Part shown: positions 15,633 through 23,175 of the stretch, piece after piece | Numbering within the stretch: the first letter of the stretch is position 1 | Layout of the letters: the number at the start of each line of letters is the position of its first letter | Assembly: GCA_016194705.1 (NCBI GenBank) | Contig: JACQAZ010000034.1 | Location: 62,001 to 126,000, forward strand | Length of the DNA stretch: 64,000 nt | DNA from: Elusimicrobiota bacterium | GTDB lineage: Bacteria > Elusimicrobiota > Elusimicrobia > UBA1565 > UBA9628 | Direction of reading: 5' to 3' | Translations under genes and position numbers: made by a program | The notes under the pieces: generated by a model | Databases searched by the model: none | What the model was told of the DNA's origin: nothing | Seen by the model: only the letters and a program-made list of their open reading frames with translations

Positions 15633-16663
15633 AAACGGTGGCGCTTGCCGGCAAGAAGATAGGACCGGGCGAGCCCTGCTACCTGATCGCCGAGATCGGC
15701 GGCAATTTCACGACGGTCGAGCAAGGCAAGCGTCTCATCGACCTGGCCGCGGAAACCGGCGTCGACAGCGTCAAGCTGCAGACCTTCCGCGCCGAGACCT
15801 TGACCTCGAAGAAGGCGGTCTTCGAGATGGAGAACACGGGCAAGGTCTCGCAGTACGATCTCTTCAAGAAATACGAGGTCGGCCGCGAGACTCACAAGGC
15901 CCTCAGGGACCACGCGGCCGCTAAGGGGCTTTTTTTCTTCTCGACGCCTTCGCATGCGTCTGATGCCGACCTGCTCGAGGGGCTCGGCGTGCAGGCCTAC
16001 AAGATCGGCTCGGACGACGCCGTCAACCTCCCCTTTCTGCGGCATGTCGCGCGCAAGGGCAAGCCCGTGCTGCTCTCGACGGGCATGTGCACGATGGCGG
16101 AGGTGGAGTCCTCCGTCAAGACCCTGGAAAGCGAGGGCTGCCGCGACATCGTGCTGTTCCACTGCACGACGAACTACCCCACGCATCCCGAGAGCGTGAA
16201 CCTCAAGGCCATGAACGCCATGCAGTCGCGCTTCCCCTATCCCGTCGGCTACTCCGACCACACCTTGGGCATCGACGCGGCGTACGCCGCTGCGGCGCTG
16301 GGAGCGGCCGCGCTCGAGTTCCACTTCACTTACGACAAGAAGGCCGCGGGCCCCGACCACATGCTCTCGAAGGACCCGGCCGAGACGGCGGAGCTCTCCG
16401 CCAAGGTCAAGAAGCTGGCCATCATGCTCGGCGACGGCGTCAAGAAGCCCGCGGCCTCTGAGGCCGGAACCCTGCGCAACAACCGCAAAAGCCTCGTACT
16501 CGTGCGCGACGTGAAGTCCGGCGAAAAAATATCGCCCGAAAATGTCGAGCCCAAGCGCCCCGGCTACGGGATTCCGTGCCTGAGCTACGACGAGGTCCTC
16601 GGCAAGACCGCTCGCCGCGATCTTTCGCGCGACGACGTTCTAACCTGGGACGACATCGCTTAG
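15629..16663 (+). CDS. NeuB-family nonulosonic acid synthase, divergent copy
   Basis: A 344-residue TIM-barrel synthase with a C-terminal SAF (antifreeze-like) domain from about residue 285 (SLVLVRDVKSGEKISPENVEPKRPGYG). Barrel landmarks are YLIAEIGGNF, VDSVKLQTF, FSTPSH, YKIGSDD, LLSTGMC, LFHCTTNYPT and VGYSDHTLG. Family members condense phosphoenolpyruvate with a hexosamine-type aldose to form sialic-, legionaminic- or pseudaminic-type acids. The canonical NHxG after the first strand is replaced by GNFTT, so this is a divergent subgroup. Start GTG at 15629 overlaps the WbqC stop. PseG-like and LmbE-like genes follow directly. Confidence 0.88.
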   Translation: MKTVALAGKKIGPGEPCYLIAEIGGNFTTVEQGKRLIDLAAETGVDSVKLQTFRAETLTSKKAVFEMENTGKVSQYDLFKKYEVGRETHKALRDHAAAKGLFFFSTPSHASDADLLEGLGVQAYKIGSDDAVNLPFLRHVARKGKPVLLSTGMCTMAEVESSVKTLESEGCRDIVLFHCTTNYPTHPESVNLKAMNAMQSRFPYPVGYSDHTLGIDAAYAAAALGAAALEFHFTYDKKAAGPDHMLSKDPAETAELSAKVKKLAIMLGDGVKKPAASEAGTLRNNRKSLVLVRDVKSGEKISPENVEPKRPGYGIPCLSYDEVLGKTARRDLSRDDVLTWDDIA

Positions 16664-17647
16664 ATGAAAATCGGCTTTTATACTTTCGGCGACCATCAAA
16701 TGGGCTTGGGGCATGTTTTCCGGTGCCTCGCTCTCGAGCGCGCGCTACGGCGGAACTGGCCCAAGGCCGAGTTTGTCTATGAGCTCAAGCCGGGGGCCGA
16801 GGGCGCGCGCGTCGTGGGCGAAAGGAAAGGCGCGAAGGTCAACCGCCTCAAGGCCGGCCAGCGCCCGGCGGGGCCCTGGGACATTCTGATCGTTGACCAG
16901 TTTGGCGTTTCGCCTGCCGAGATGTGCGCGCTCAAGAAAGGGGCCACCCGCCTCATTTCCTTGGATGACCCGGGTTCGGGCTGCTTCGAGGCCGACATCA
17001 GCTTCAACGCCCTCTACGAGAACCAGGCCGAGCGGCCCAAGGGTTCGAAGACGCGCTGTTTTGAGGGGCTCGAGTACGTTTTCATCGACGAGAGCTTCGC
17101 GCGCCAAAGCTACGCCGTCAAGGACGAGGTCCGCGACGTGCTTCTGAGCCAAGGCGGTGCCGACACCTACGGCATGCTGCCCGACCTCGCCGCTCAGGCG
17201 GCTCTCGCGCTCAAGGACTATCCCGGGGTCACCCTGCATGCTCTAGTCGGGCCGGCTTTCCGCCACGACCGCAAGCTCAAGGAGGCCGCGGCTGAAGCCG
17301 CGGTCGAGGTGCGCTGCCACCGGGGTGTTTGCGATATGCCCGCTCTCTTGGCCGGCATGGATCTCGCCGTTTCGGCGGCGGGGCTCACTGCGTGCGAATT
17401 GGCGGCCGTCGGCGTGCCGGCCGTGCTGGTCACCGGCGAAACCAAGGAGCTCGAGACATCCAAGAAACTCGCCGAGCTGGGCTGCGCCTTCGATGCGGGG
17501 AACAGCGTTCCTTCATCGATATCGTATTTGCGGCTTTTAGCCCACGATAAGAAGGTGCGGCAGTCGATGTCAGCCCGCGCCCGCAAGGCGGTCGACGGGC
17601 GCGGCCTCGAACGCGTCTGCGGCATACTCGAAGGGGCGCTCGCGTGA
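16664..17647 (+). CDS. PseG-like UDP-sugar hydrolase
   Basis: A 327-residue GT-B-fold protein related to PseG, which removes UDP from the 2,4-diacetamido sugar before NeuB-type condensation. MGLGHVFRCLALERAL carries the GxGHxxR motif with the proposed catalytic histidine. The C-terminal half has VLLSQGGADTYGMLPDL and AVSAAGLTACELAAVGVPAVLV. It starts immediately after the NeuB-like stop (TAG|ATG). It is more divergent than the PseG at 22127-23113. It most likely feeds the adjacent synthase. Confidence 0.8.
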   Translation: MKIGFYTFGDHQMGLGHVFRCLALERALRRNWPKAEFVYELKPGAEGARVVGERKGAKVNRLKAGQRPAGPWDILIVDQFGVSPAEMCALKKGATRLISLDDPGSGCFEADISFNALYENQAERPKGSKTRCFEGLEYVFIDESFARQSYAVKDEVRDVLLSQGGADTYGMLPDLAAQAALALKDYPGVTLHALVGPAFRHDRKLKEAAAEAAVEVRCHRGVCDMPALLAGMDLAVSAAGLTACELAAVGVPAVLVTGETKELETSKKLAELGCAFDAGNSVPSSISYLRLLAHDKKVRQSMSARARKAVDGRGLERVCGILEGALA

Positions 17648-17663
17648 GCGTCGCTAGCCGTTT

Positions 17664-17669
17664 TATAAT
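17664..17669 (+). promoter_or_regulatory. -10 box directly before the LmbE-like gene
   Basis: In the 32-base gap between the PseG-like stop and the deacetylase ATG (17680) there is a perfect TATAAT only 10 bases before the ATG. GGAG at 17670-17673 could serve read-through transcripts as a ribosome site, but a transcript starting from this -10 would begin about 3-4 bases before the ATG and lack it. A leaderless transcript is therefore possible. Confidence 0.5.
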
Positions 17670-17679
17670 GGAGATATAG

Positions 17680-18312
17680 ATGAGGGTGTTAGCCATCGGC
17701 GCGCATTTCGACGACATCGAGCTCGGCTGCGGCGGGTCCTTGGCCCGCCACGCGGCCGCCGGCGACGAGGTCTACGCCTTCGTCGCGACCAAGTCGGGCT
17801 ACGTCAATCCGCGCAAGCAAAGCGTGCGCTCGAACGCCGAGGCGCTGGCCGAGGGGAAGAAGGCGATGCGGACCCTCGGCGTCGCCGAGCTCTTTTGCGG
17901 AGGCTTCGAGACGCTCAATGTGGAGTTCGGCGAGGCGCTCAACGTCAAGATCCTGCGCGTCGTCGAGGACAAGGCCATCGAGCTCGTCTACACGCATTGG
18001 AGCGCGGATGTCCACCACGACCACCACGCGGTCGCGCTGGCCTCGCTGCACTCTTGCCGGCACGTGCCACGGCTCCTCTCCTACCGCAGCAACTGGTATG
18101 ATTCCGGCCGTACTTTCCAGGGCTCCTTTTACAGCGACATCACGGGGTTCTGGCCGGCCAAGGAAAAGGCGATCCGCTGCCACGCCTCGGAGATGAAGCG
18201 CGCGGGAAAGAAGTGGATCGAGTACTTCCGCAAGGAGGCCGAGAACGCCGGCCTGCGCGTGGGAGTCTCGCACGCCGAGCCGTTCGAGGTCGTGAAGTGG
18301 CTCCAGCGCTAG
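17680..18312 (+). CDS. LmbE/PIG-L-like N-deacetylase
   Basis: A 210-residue metal-dependent deacetylase-like protein. The zinc motif AHFDDIELGCGG is at the N-terminus and the second metal-binding element is WSADVHHDHHAVA near the middle. Family members remove N-acetyl groups from GlcNAc-type substrates. Its position after WbqC, NeuB-like and PseG-like genes suggests that it deacetylates the nonulosonic acid or a precursor. A second LmbE-NeuB pair occurs at 29274-31006. The next gene starts inside its 3' end. Confidence 0.88.
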   Translation: MRVLAIGAHFDDIELGCGGSLARHAAAGDEVYAFVATKSGYVNPRKQSVRSNAEALAEGKKAMRTLGVAELFCGGFETLNVEFGEALNVKILRVVEDKAIELVYTHWSADVHHDHHAVALASLHSCRHVPRLLSYRSNWYDSGRTFQGSFYSDITGFWPAKEKAIRCHASEMKRAGKKWIEYFRKEAENAGLRVGVSHAEPFEVVKWLQR

Positions 18313-19454
18313 GGCGCCTGCGCTTCCAGAACCCGCCCGCGAGCCGCGTCGTCATCTTCGACGCGGTGAGCAGCCAATACCTCTCGAAGCTCGTGCTCGA
18401 AGGCATCCCGCACGAGGTGCTCCCCGCCCGGCGCGAGACCTATTTCGTGTCTATCGCGATCCTCTTGATCTTCCTTAGGAACCTGATCCATATCGATTGG
18501 CAGTCGATCCGCCGTCGCCGCGGCCATGGCTTTTTCGGCCAGTTGTACAAGACATATCTCCTGGCCTGTTTGGAGCGCATGAGGCCCAAGGTGGTGCTGA
18601 CCTGGATCGACAACAGCTGGACCTTCCAAGCTCTCAGCCGCATCTATACCAAAGCCGAGTTCGTCGCCGTACAGAACGGGGGACGCTCCGTGGGCTGCGT
18701 CAGCATGGTCCAATACATGCCCCTGCCCGATCCCGGCTACAAAATCTCGATGCCGCATTTGTTCTGTTTCGGGCAATACGAAATCGATCTTTACAAGCGG
18801 TTTGGCCACCAAGTCGACCAGTACCATCCCGTCGGCTCGTTGATCGGGGGTTATTACAAGAGCGTCGCGGCGCCGCAGAAGCCCGCCGTCGAGCATGACC
18901 TCTGCTATGTATCCCAATGGCAGGCCGATTGCATGAACGGAACGGTGCGCCCCAAGCTGCGCCAGGCCTTGCTCATCCTGGACGCGCATTTGGCGCGCTA
19001 CATCAAGGAAGGGGGGCTCTCTTTTTGCATCGCTCGGCGTTCGAACGACCCCAGCGAGCTCGAATACTTTCGCTCGGTCTTCGGCCCGAGCGCACGCATC
19101 GTCGACAACGACACTGAGGCTTTCTCGACCTATAAGTTGATGGACCGGGCGGGAGTAATCGTCACCGACTGTTCGACCGCGGCCGAAGAGGCCATGGGTT
19201 GGGGAAAAAAAGTCCTATTCTGCAGTCCCCTGCGCGACGAAGAGTTCTACCTTCCCCCGAGGCAGGGGCCGTGGCTTGTGGATACCCCTGATTACGGCGA
19301 TTTCAGCGGCAAGCTCGATGCTCTGAGGGGCATGACTGACGAGGAATTTTGGCGGGAGGCGGGGGATTTCGCGCGCTATTCTATGGCGTACGACTTGACT
19401 CGTCCGCCGCACCGGCGCGTTCGCGAGATGATCGAGGCGTTACTGATCGAATAG
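18297..19454 (+). CDS. Putative surface-carbohydrate transferase (GT-B/CDP-glycerol transferase-like)
   Basis: A 385-residue protein without a firm family name. VVLTWIDNSWTFQALSR and EFVAVQNGGR resemble proteins annotated as surface carbohydrate biosynthesis proteins. The C-terminal RAGVIVTDCSTAAEEAMGWGKKVLF resembles the donor-binding end of CDP-glycerol transferase-like or GT-B enzymes. A hydrophobic segment (SIAILLIFLRNL) lies near residue 50. The start is GTG at 18297, overlapping the deacetylase by 16 bases, with GAGG 7 nt upstream. It ends tail-to-tail with the 19440 gene, with a 15-base overlap. It probably transfers the nonulosonic acid or another unit; this is inference. Confidence 0.65.
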   Translation: MAPALGRLRFQNPPASRVVIFDAVSSQYLSKLVLEGIPHEVLPARRETYFVSIAILLIFLRNLIHIDWQSIRRRRGHGFFGQLYKTYLLACLERMRPKVVLTWIDNSWTFQALSRIYTKAEFVAVQNGGRSVGCVSMVQYMPLPDPGYKISMPHLFCFGQYEIDLYKRFGHQVDQYHPVGSLIGGYYKSVAAPQKPAVEHDLCYVSQWQADCMNGTVRPKLRQALLILDAHLARYIKEGGLSFCIARRSNDPSELEYFRSVFGPSARIVDNDTEAFSTYKLMDRAGVIVTDCSTAAEEAMGWGKKVLFCSPLRDEEFYLPPRQGPWLVDTPDYGDFSGKLDALRGMTDEEFWREAGDFARYSMAYDLTRPPHRRVREMIEALLIE

Positions 19455-20516
19455 CGTCTCGTACTCCCCATTGGCCTGGTGGAATTCCTTCGGGCCGCCG
19501 ATGTCGAGCCAGTATTCCTGGATGGGGAAGCACGCCACGCCGTCCTTGCGCCGACGACGGATTTCGGATATGAACTCCGGCATGTCGCAGGACCGGTTCT
19601 TGGCCAGCCACCCCAAGGCCTTCGGCTCGATGACATAGATCCCCGCGTTGACGAGCCACCGGTGCACAGGCTTCTCCACGAAGGCCTCCAGGCGCCTCTT
19701 GCGGAGCTCGACGACGCCGTAGGGAACCTGAATCTCGTGGTGTTTGACGCATAGCGTGGCGAGCGCTCCCTCGGACTGGTGGAATTCGAGCAAGGCCGCG
19801 AAATTCACCTTGGTCAGAATGTCCCCGTTGACCACCAGCAGCGGGTCTTGCAGGTGCTTGGGCGCCAAGAGGGCCAGCGCCCCCACGGTCCCCATGGGCT
19901 TCTCCTCGTGGACATAGTCGATCTCCACGCCCCAGACCTTGCCGTTGCCGAAATGGTCCTGGATCTGGTCGGCGAGATAGTTGACCGTGAATACGAAGCG
20001 GCCGAAGCCCGCGGCGATGAATTGATCCAAGAGGAGCTCGAGGATCGGCTTGTTGCCCAGGCGCAGCATGGGCTTGGGCGTATTTTTGGTCAAAGGCAGC
20101 AGTCTCTTGCCGGCGCCGCCGGCCATGACGACGACGCGGTTGGGAAAGCGCTTGGGAACCAAGGCGTAGTCGAGCATGGCCGCCAAGCCTTTGAGCTTGC
20201 CGGATTTGTCCACGATGGGCATGTAGGCGCGGGAATGCTCGCGAAAGACGTTGCTGATCTCTTCGCGCGTCATCGCATCCGAAAGGGTGGCGGGCTTGGG
20301 GTTCATGACCTTCGAGATGGGAGTGCTCATTTCGCCGCCCGAGAGCAGCGCGCGGCGGATATCGATGTCGGTAATGACGCCCAAGAGTTTACGGCGGGGG
20401 CTAGCGACCAGAGCGATGCTGATCTGCAGTTTGGTCATCACCTTCATGGCGTCGCGCAAAGTGGCGCCGGGCGCCAGCGCGATCTCGGGGTGATTCGCTA
20501 GAATGTCTGAAGGCAT
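19440..20516 (-). CDS. CBS-domain nucleotidyltransferase (PtmE-like)
   Basis: A 358-residue protein. An N-terminal CBS pair (about 1-120: LRDAMKVMTKLQISIALV, LLGVITDIDIRRAL, KVMNPKPATLSDAMTREEI) precedes a sugar-nucleotidyltransferase domain starting VVVMAGGAGKRLLPLTKNTPKPML. This architecture matches Campylobacter PtmE, a GlcN-1-phosphate guanylyltransferase of the legionaminic acid route, so a nucleotide-activation step is likely. The usual start-site motif GxGxRL is intact. The start ATG at 20516 is favoured because an upstream alternative at 20546 would read through the operator. It is a single-gene unit with its own operator-bearing promoter. Confidence 0.86.
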   Translation of the reverse strand: MPSDILANHPEIALAPGATLRDAMKVMTKLQISIALVASPRRKLLGVITDIDIRRALLSGGEMSTPISKVMNPKPATLSDAMTREEISNVFREHSRAYMPIVDKSGKLKGLAAMLDYALVPKRFPNRVVVMAGGAGKRLLPLTKNTPKPMLRLGNKPILELLLDQFIAAGFGRFVFTVNYLADQIQDHFGNGKVWGVEIDYVHEEKPMGTVGALALLAPKHLQDPLLVVNGDILTKVNFAALLEFHQSEGALATLCVKHHEIQVPYGVVELRKRRLEAFVEKPVHRWLVNAGIYVIEPKALGWLAKNRSCDMPEFISEIRRRRKDGVACFPIQEYWLDIGGPKEFHQANGEYETLFDQ

Positions 20517-20521
20517 ACGGT

Positions 20522-20545
20522 GTTCAACTATTGAACATCTTAGCA
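20522..20545 (-). promoter_or_regulatory. Operator copy 4 with extended -10, promoter of the PtmE-like gene
   Basis: Minus strand TGC-TAAGAT (20545-20537) is followed with no gap by GTTCA-ATAGT-TGAAC (20536-20522). The ATG at 20516 lies only 5 bases past the palindrome, giving a leader of roughly 14 nt without a visible ribosome site. Same arrangement as the other operator promoters. Confidence 0.75.
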
Positions 20546-20555
20546 TATGGGGAGG

Positions 20556-22130
20556 TCATCGGTCTTTTGGGGCGGCCGACAGCTTCGCGAAGAGCTTTTT
20601 CGTGAAGTGCCAGGGCTGTTCGGTCCCATCGATGCCGCAGAATTCGGCCAAGGCCCGGTCCCGGGGGACGGGCCGGCCTTCTCGCAGATTTTTCTCGAGC
20701 TCGGAGCTGTTTTTGGCGACGAACTCATTGATCCGCTCAAAAGGCGGCGGAATATCGCTGGGATCGTAATGGACAAGAAAGTAGTCTTTGCCTCGCAGCA
20801 TGGTTTCGAAAACTCCCGTGGTGACCGGCCCGATGACCGCGTCGGCCGCTCCCAGCATGTCCTGAAAATTTCCCCCCTGGTGCAACTCGATGGGACAGCG
20901 CAGCTTCAGCCCGGCTTCCAGCCGGCGGTAGAAATCCAAATGCGCGATTCCGGAGTGCAGCTTGTAAATGATTTTTCGGGCTCCCAGGCGGTCCAATAGC
21001 TGCCCCGTGTCGGTGAAAAATCTCTCTTCATTGTCGTTGACGAACTCGGTCGTCCCGAAGAACCTGACGTACGAAAGCACCAGCACCGTCGCGCCTTCGA
21101 CCGAGCGCAGGGGTAGCGCCGGCCCCGCGGGGAAGAAGGCGTCGAAGGCCGGCGGGCCGGTGACTTCCAGTCGCTCGGCCGGAACTCCCGCCTTTAGATA
21201 GTTGCGCCGGTCGCCTTCGCTCCAGCATAGGGTCAAATCGGCCTCGTGGTCACCCCAGCAAAGATTCTCTTCCAGGGTGTAGCCGCTGCCGGGGAAGCCG
21301 TGCTCCAAATGCCAAGCGGGAATACGATGTTTTCGCGCCAATGCCAGAAGCAGCCTGAGGTCCGGGCTGGATATCTCCGGGAGGAGGATCAAGTCCGGCG
21401 CTTTCGCTAGGAGTTCGCTCTGGAAGGCGAGGCATTTCACGGCGAGCTGCTCGAGCTTGGCCGCGAACGGAGCTAGGATCATCTTCTCGAAGAGTCCCGA
21501 GAAATCCCGCCCTTCGAACGAGAAGAGCCCGCGCCAGTCCGGCCGCGCCGAGAGGCCTGCGAGCTTGGCGCGCATCCGGGCGAGGCGGGCCAGTTGATCC
21601 GGGGTCAGCGGCCTGGGCTCGGGATCGAAAAGCCGTGAACCGAGCCCCGCCGCGCGCAGTCCATTGGATAGGCCCGGCGGATAGCGCAAGGCGAAATCAA
21701 ACCGGAACGGGAGGGAGCCTCGGTGGTCGAACCAATAGTCCCATAACCGGCGGTTCGAAGAAGCGCCGAGGAAGAGCACGGTCCTGGCTGGAGCGGGGCG
21801 CGAGACCGCGTGGATGAGCCGATGCGCCAGACGGAAAGCGCGGGCCCGCGCATCGGTGCGGCGCCAGTTGAGCGAGAGCTCTGGAATCGGTCCGTATTTT
21901 TCATCTTGGCCGTCTTTGAGGAAATCGCGCGACTCGGGATCGCGCCCGAGGGCCGCGGCGTGAAACAGGCGCGACAGGGGGATGCCGATCTCCATTCGGG
22001 AAAGGGACGCCAAGGAAAATTCTTCGAAGATCGACAGATCTTCCGCGCCGGATGAGTGCCATCGGCGCAGGACGTCGGCCCCCTGGAGCTGCGCCAAGCG
22101 CAGGCTTGAGACTTTGTCTTCCACGCTCAC
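20556..22130 (-). CDS. Putative polysaccharide transferase of unrecognised family
   Basis: A 524-residue soluble protein. The C-terminal half looks like a GT-B donor domain: HRIPAWHLEHGFPGSGYTLEENLCWGDHEADLTLCWSEGDRRNYLKAGV followed by LEVTGPPAFDAFF, and later MLGAADAVIGPVTTGVFETMLRGKDYFLVHYD. This resembles capsule or CDP-glycerol-type transferases but no family can be named with confidence. The N-terminal 250 residues are unfamiliar. Start GTG at 22130 overlaps the PseG stop (GTGA), so the pair is co-translated from the 23113 promoter. It may link the nonulosonic acid made with PseG to the glycan. Confidence 0.6.
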   Translation of the reverse strand: MSVEDKVSSLRLAQLQGADVLRRWHSSGAEDLSIFEEFSLASLSRMEIGIPLSRLFHAAALGRDPESRDFLKDGQDEKYGPIPELSLNWRRTDARARAFRLAHRLIHAVSRPAPARTVLFLGASSNRRLWDYWFDHRGSLPFRFDFALRYPPGLSNGLRAAGLGSRLFDPEPRPLTPDQLARLARMRAKLAGLSARPDWRGLFSFEGRDFSGLFEKMILAPFAAKLEQLAVKCLAFQSELLAKAPDLILLPEISSPDLRLLLALARKHRIPAWHLEHGFPGSGYTLEENLCWGDHEADLTLCWSEGDRRNYLKAGVPAERLEVTGPPAFDAFFPAGPALPLRSVEGATVLVLSYVRFFGTTEFVNDNEERFFTDTGQLLDRLGARKIIYKLHSGIAHLDFYRRLEAGLKLRCPIELHQGGNFQDMLGAADAVIGPVTTGVFETMLRGKDYFLVHYDPSDIPPPFERINEFVAKNSSELEKNLREGRPVPRDRALAEFCGIDGTEQPWHFTKKLFAKLSAAPKDR

Positions 22131-23113
22131 GCCAACAGGGCGTCGGCGACGCGGCCGGCGCCCTCGCCGTCGACGAGCCGCCGGCCGGCGGCTCCCATCT
22201 TGATGAGCCGGGCGCGGTCGGTCAGAAGCTCGGAAACCGCGGAACGCAGGTCGGCCATCGGGAACGGCGATGCCTTTCCCAGCGAGAGGGCAAAGCCCGC
22301 GCGTTCGAGTCCCGCGGCCACGACTTCCTGGTTTTCGGCCAGCACAAGAAGGACTGCCGGCACGCCGAGGCAGGCCAATTCCCAACACGCGCTGCCTGCG
22401 GCGCTGATCGCGATCGTCGCGCGGCTCATGAGTCGCGCGATTCCGGACGGATCGTGATGCAAGCGCGTCTGGTGGGACGCTTTCTTGACCGAGGCGGCCA
22501 GCTCCGAAATTCTTCCGTAACCGGCCCCCGCCACGACGTCGATGCGAAATTCATTCTCCAGACCGTCGAGCGCCTTCAAGGCCTGCGTCGTGACCTGGCG
22601 CGGATCGGAGCCGCCCATCATGATGAGGATGCGCGGACGTCCTTTGGGCTTGGCGTTCCCGCGGGCCCTTATGAAGGAAGGGCGCAGCAACGCGTACTTG
22701 GGGCCGGACAGGTCGACGCCGTGGGCGCCGAGGTTCTGGTTGAGAACGAGGTCGGCGTCGTGAGGCTGGGCGGCGGAGTCCACGATGGCGAGAACGCGCA
22801 ATCCGGCCTTCCTAACACAACGATGGTAATCCCGGGGGAGCGTGTAGGAATCGGTGACCACGGCGGAAGAGCCGAGAGTACGAGCACGCTTGATCAGGAA
22901 TGCGGCGTCCGACCCGGCTGGGGCGCGTGATACAGTGCAGCCAGCAGCCTTGATCTTGTCGAGAAGCTTGGGTTCGGTTGTTTGCGTCAAGAAATGGACC
23001 TGGGCGCCTTGCTTGCGCAGGGCCGCGGCCAAGGCCAGGCATCGGGTCAAGTGCCCGAGGCCGATCGCGCCGCCGCCTTCAACGCGGATGAGCACGCGCG
23101 GGGCTGTGTTCAT
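22127..23113 (-). CDS. pseG: UDP-2,4-diacetamido-trideoxy-sugar hydrolase
   Basis: A 328-residue PseG. RVEGGGAIGLGHLTRCLALAAAL carries the GxGHxxRC motif, LIMMGGSDPRQVTTQAL marks the UDP-binding half, and AISAAGSACWELACLGVPAVLLVLAENQ is typical of the family's C-terminal domain. It cleaves UDP from the 2,4-diacetamido-2,4,6-trideoxyhexose to give the NeuB/PseI substrate. The start codon ATG at 23113 lies inside the operator, 9 nt after the -10 box, so translation is probably leaderless. PseB and PseC are encoded 10 kb away on the same strand. Confidence 0.88.
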   Translation of the reverse strand: MNTAPRVLIRVEGGGAIGLGHLTRCLALAAALRKQGAQVHFLTQTTEPKLLDKIKAAGCTVSRAPAGSDAAFLIKRARTLGSSAVVTDSYTLPRDYHRCVRKAGLRVLAIVDSAAQPHDADLVLNQNLGAHGVDLSGPKYALLRPSFIRARGNAKPKGRPRILIMMGGSDPRQVTTQALKALDGLENEFRIDVVAGAGYGRISELAASVKKASHQTRLHHDPSGIARLMSRATIAISAAGSACWELACLGVPAVLLVLAENQEVVAAGLERAGFALSLGKASPFPMADLRSAVSELLTDRARLIKMGAAGRRLVDGEGAGRVADALLA

Positions 23114-23167
23114 TTCTTGAACATTCTATCAGATGCCCTGGGGGCAGTCAAACTCGTATGGTATAAT
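23108..23167. promoter_or_regulatory. Divergent promoters: operator copy 5 (minus) and leaderless-type promoter (plus)
   Basis: Minus: TGA-TAGAAT (23131-23123) abuts GTTCA-AGAAA-TGAAC (23122-23108), and the pseG ATG (23113-23111) is inside the palindrome. Plus: TGG-TATAAT (23159-23167) lies 8 bases before the ATG at 23176 of the cytidylyltransferase fusion, with CAAAAACA between. Both transcripts would begin within a few bases of the start codon. Only the minus promoter carries the operator, so the two directions may respond differently. Confidence 0.7.
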
Positions 23168-23175
23168 CAAAAACA

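Noticed and set aside
20517..20546. Start of the PtmE-like protein at 20546
   Set aside because: It would translate through the -10 box and operator; the ATG at 20516 lies just downstream of both and begins the CBS region sensibly.
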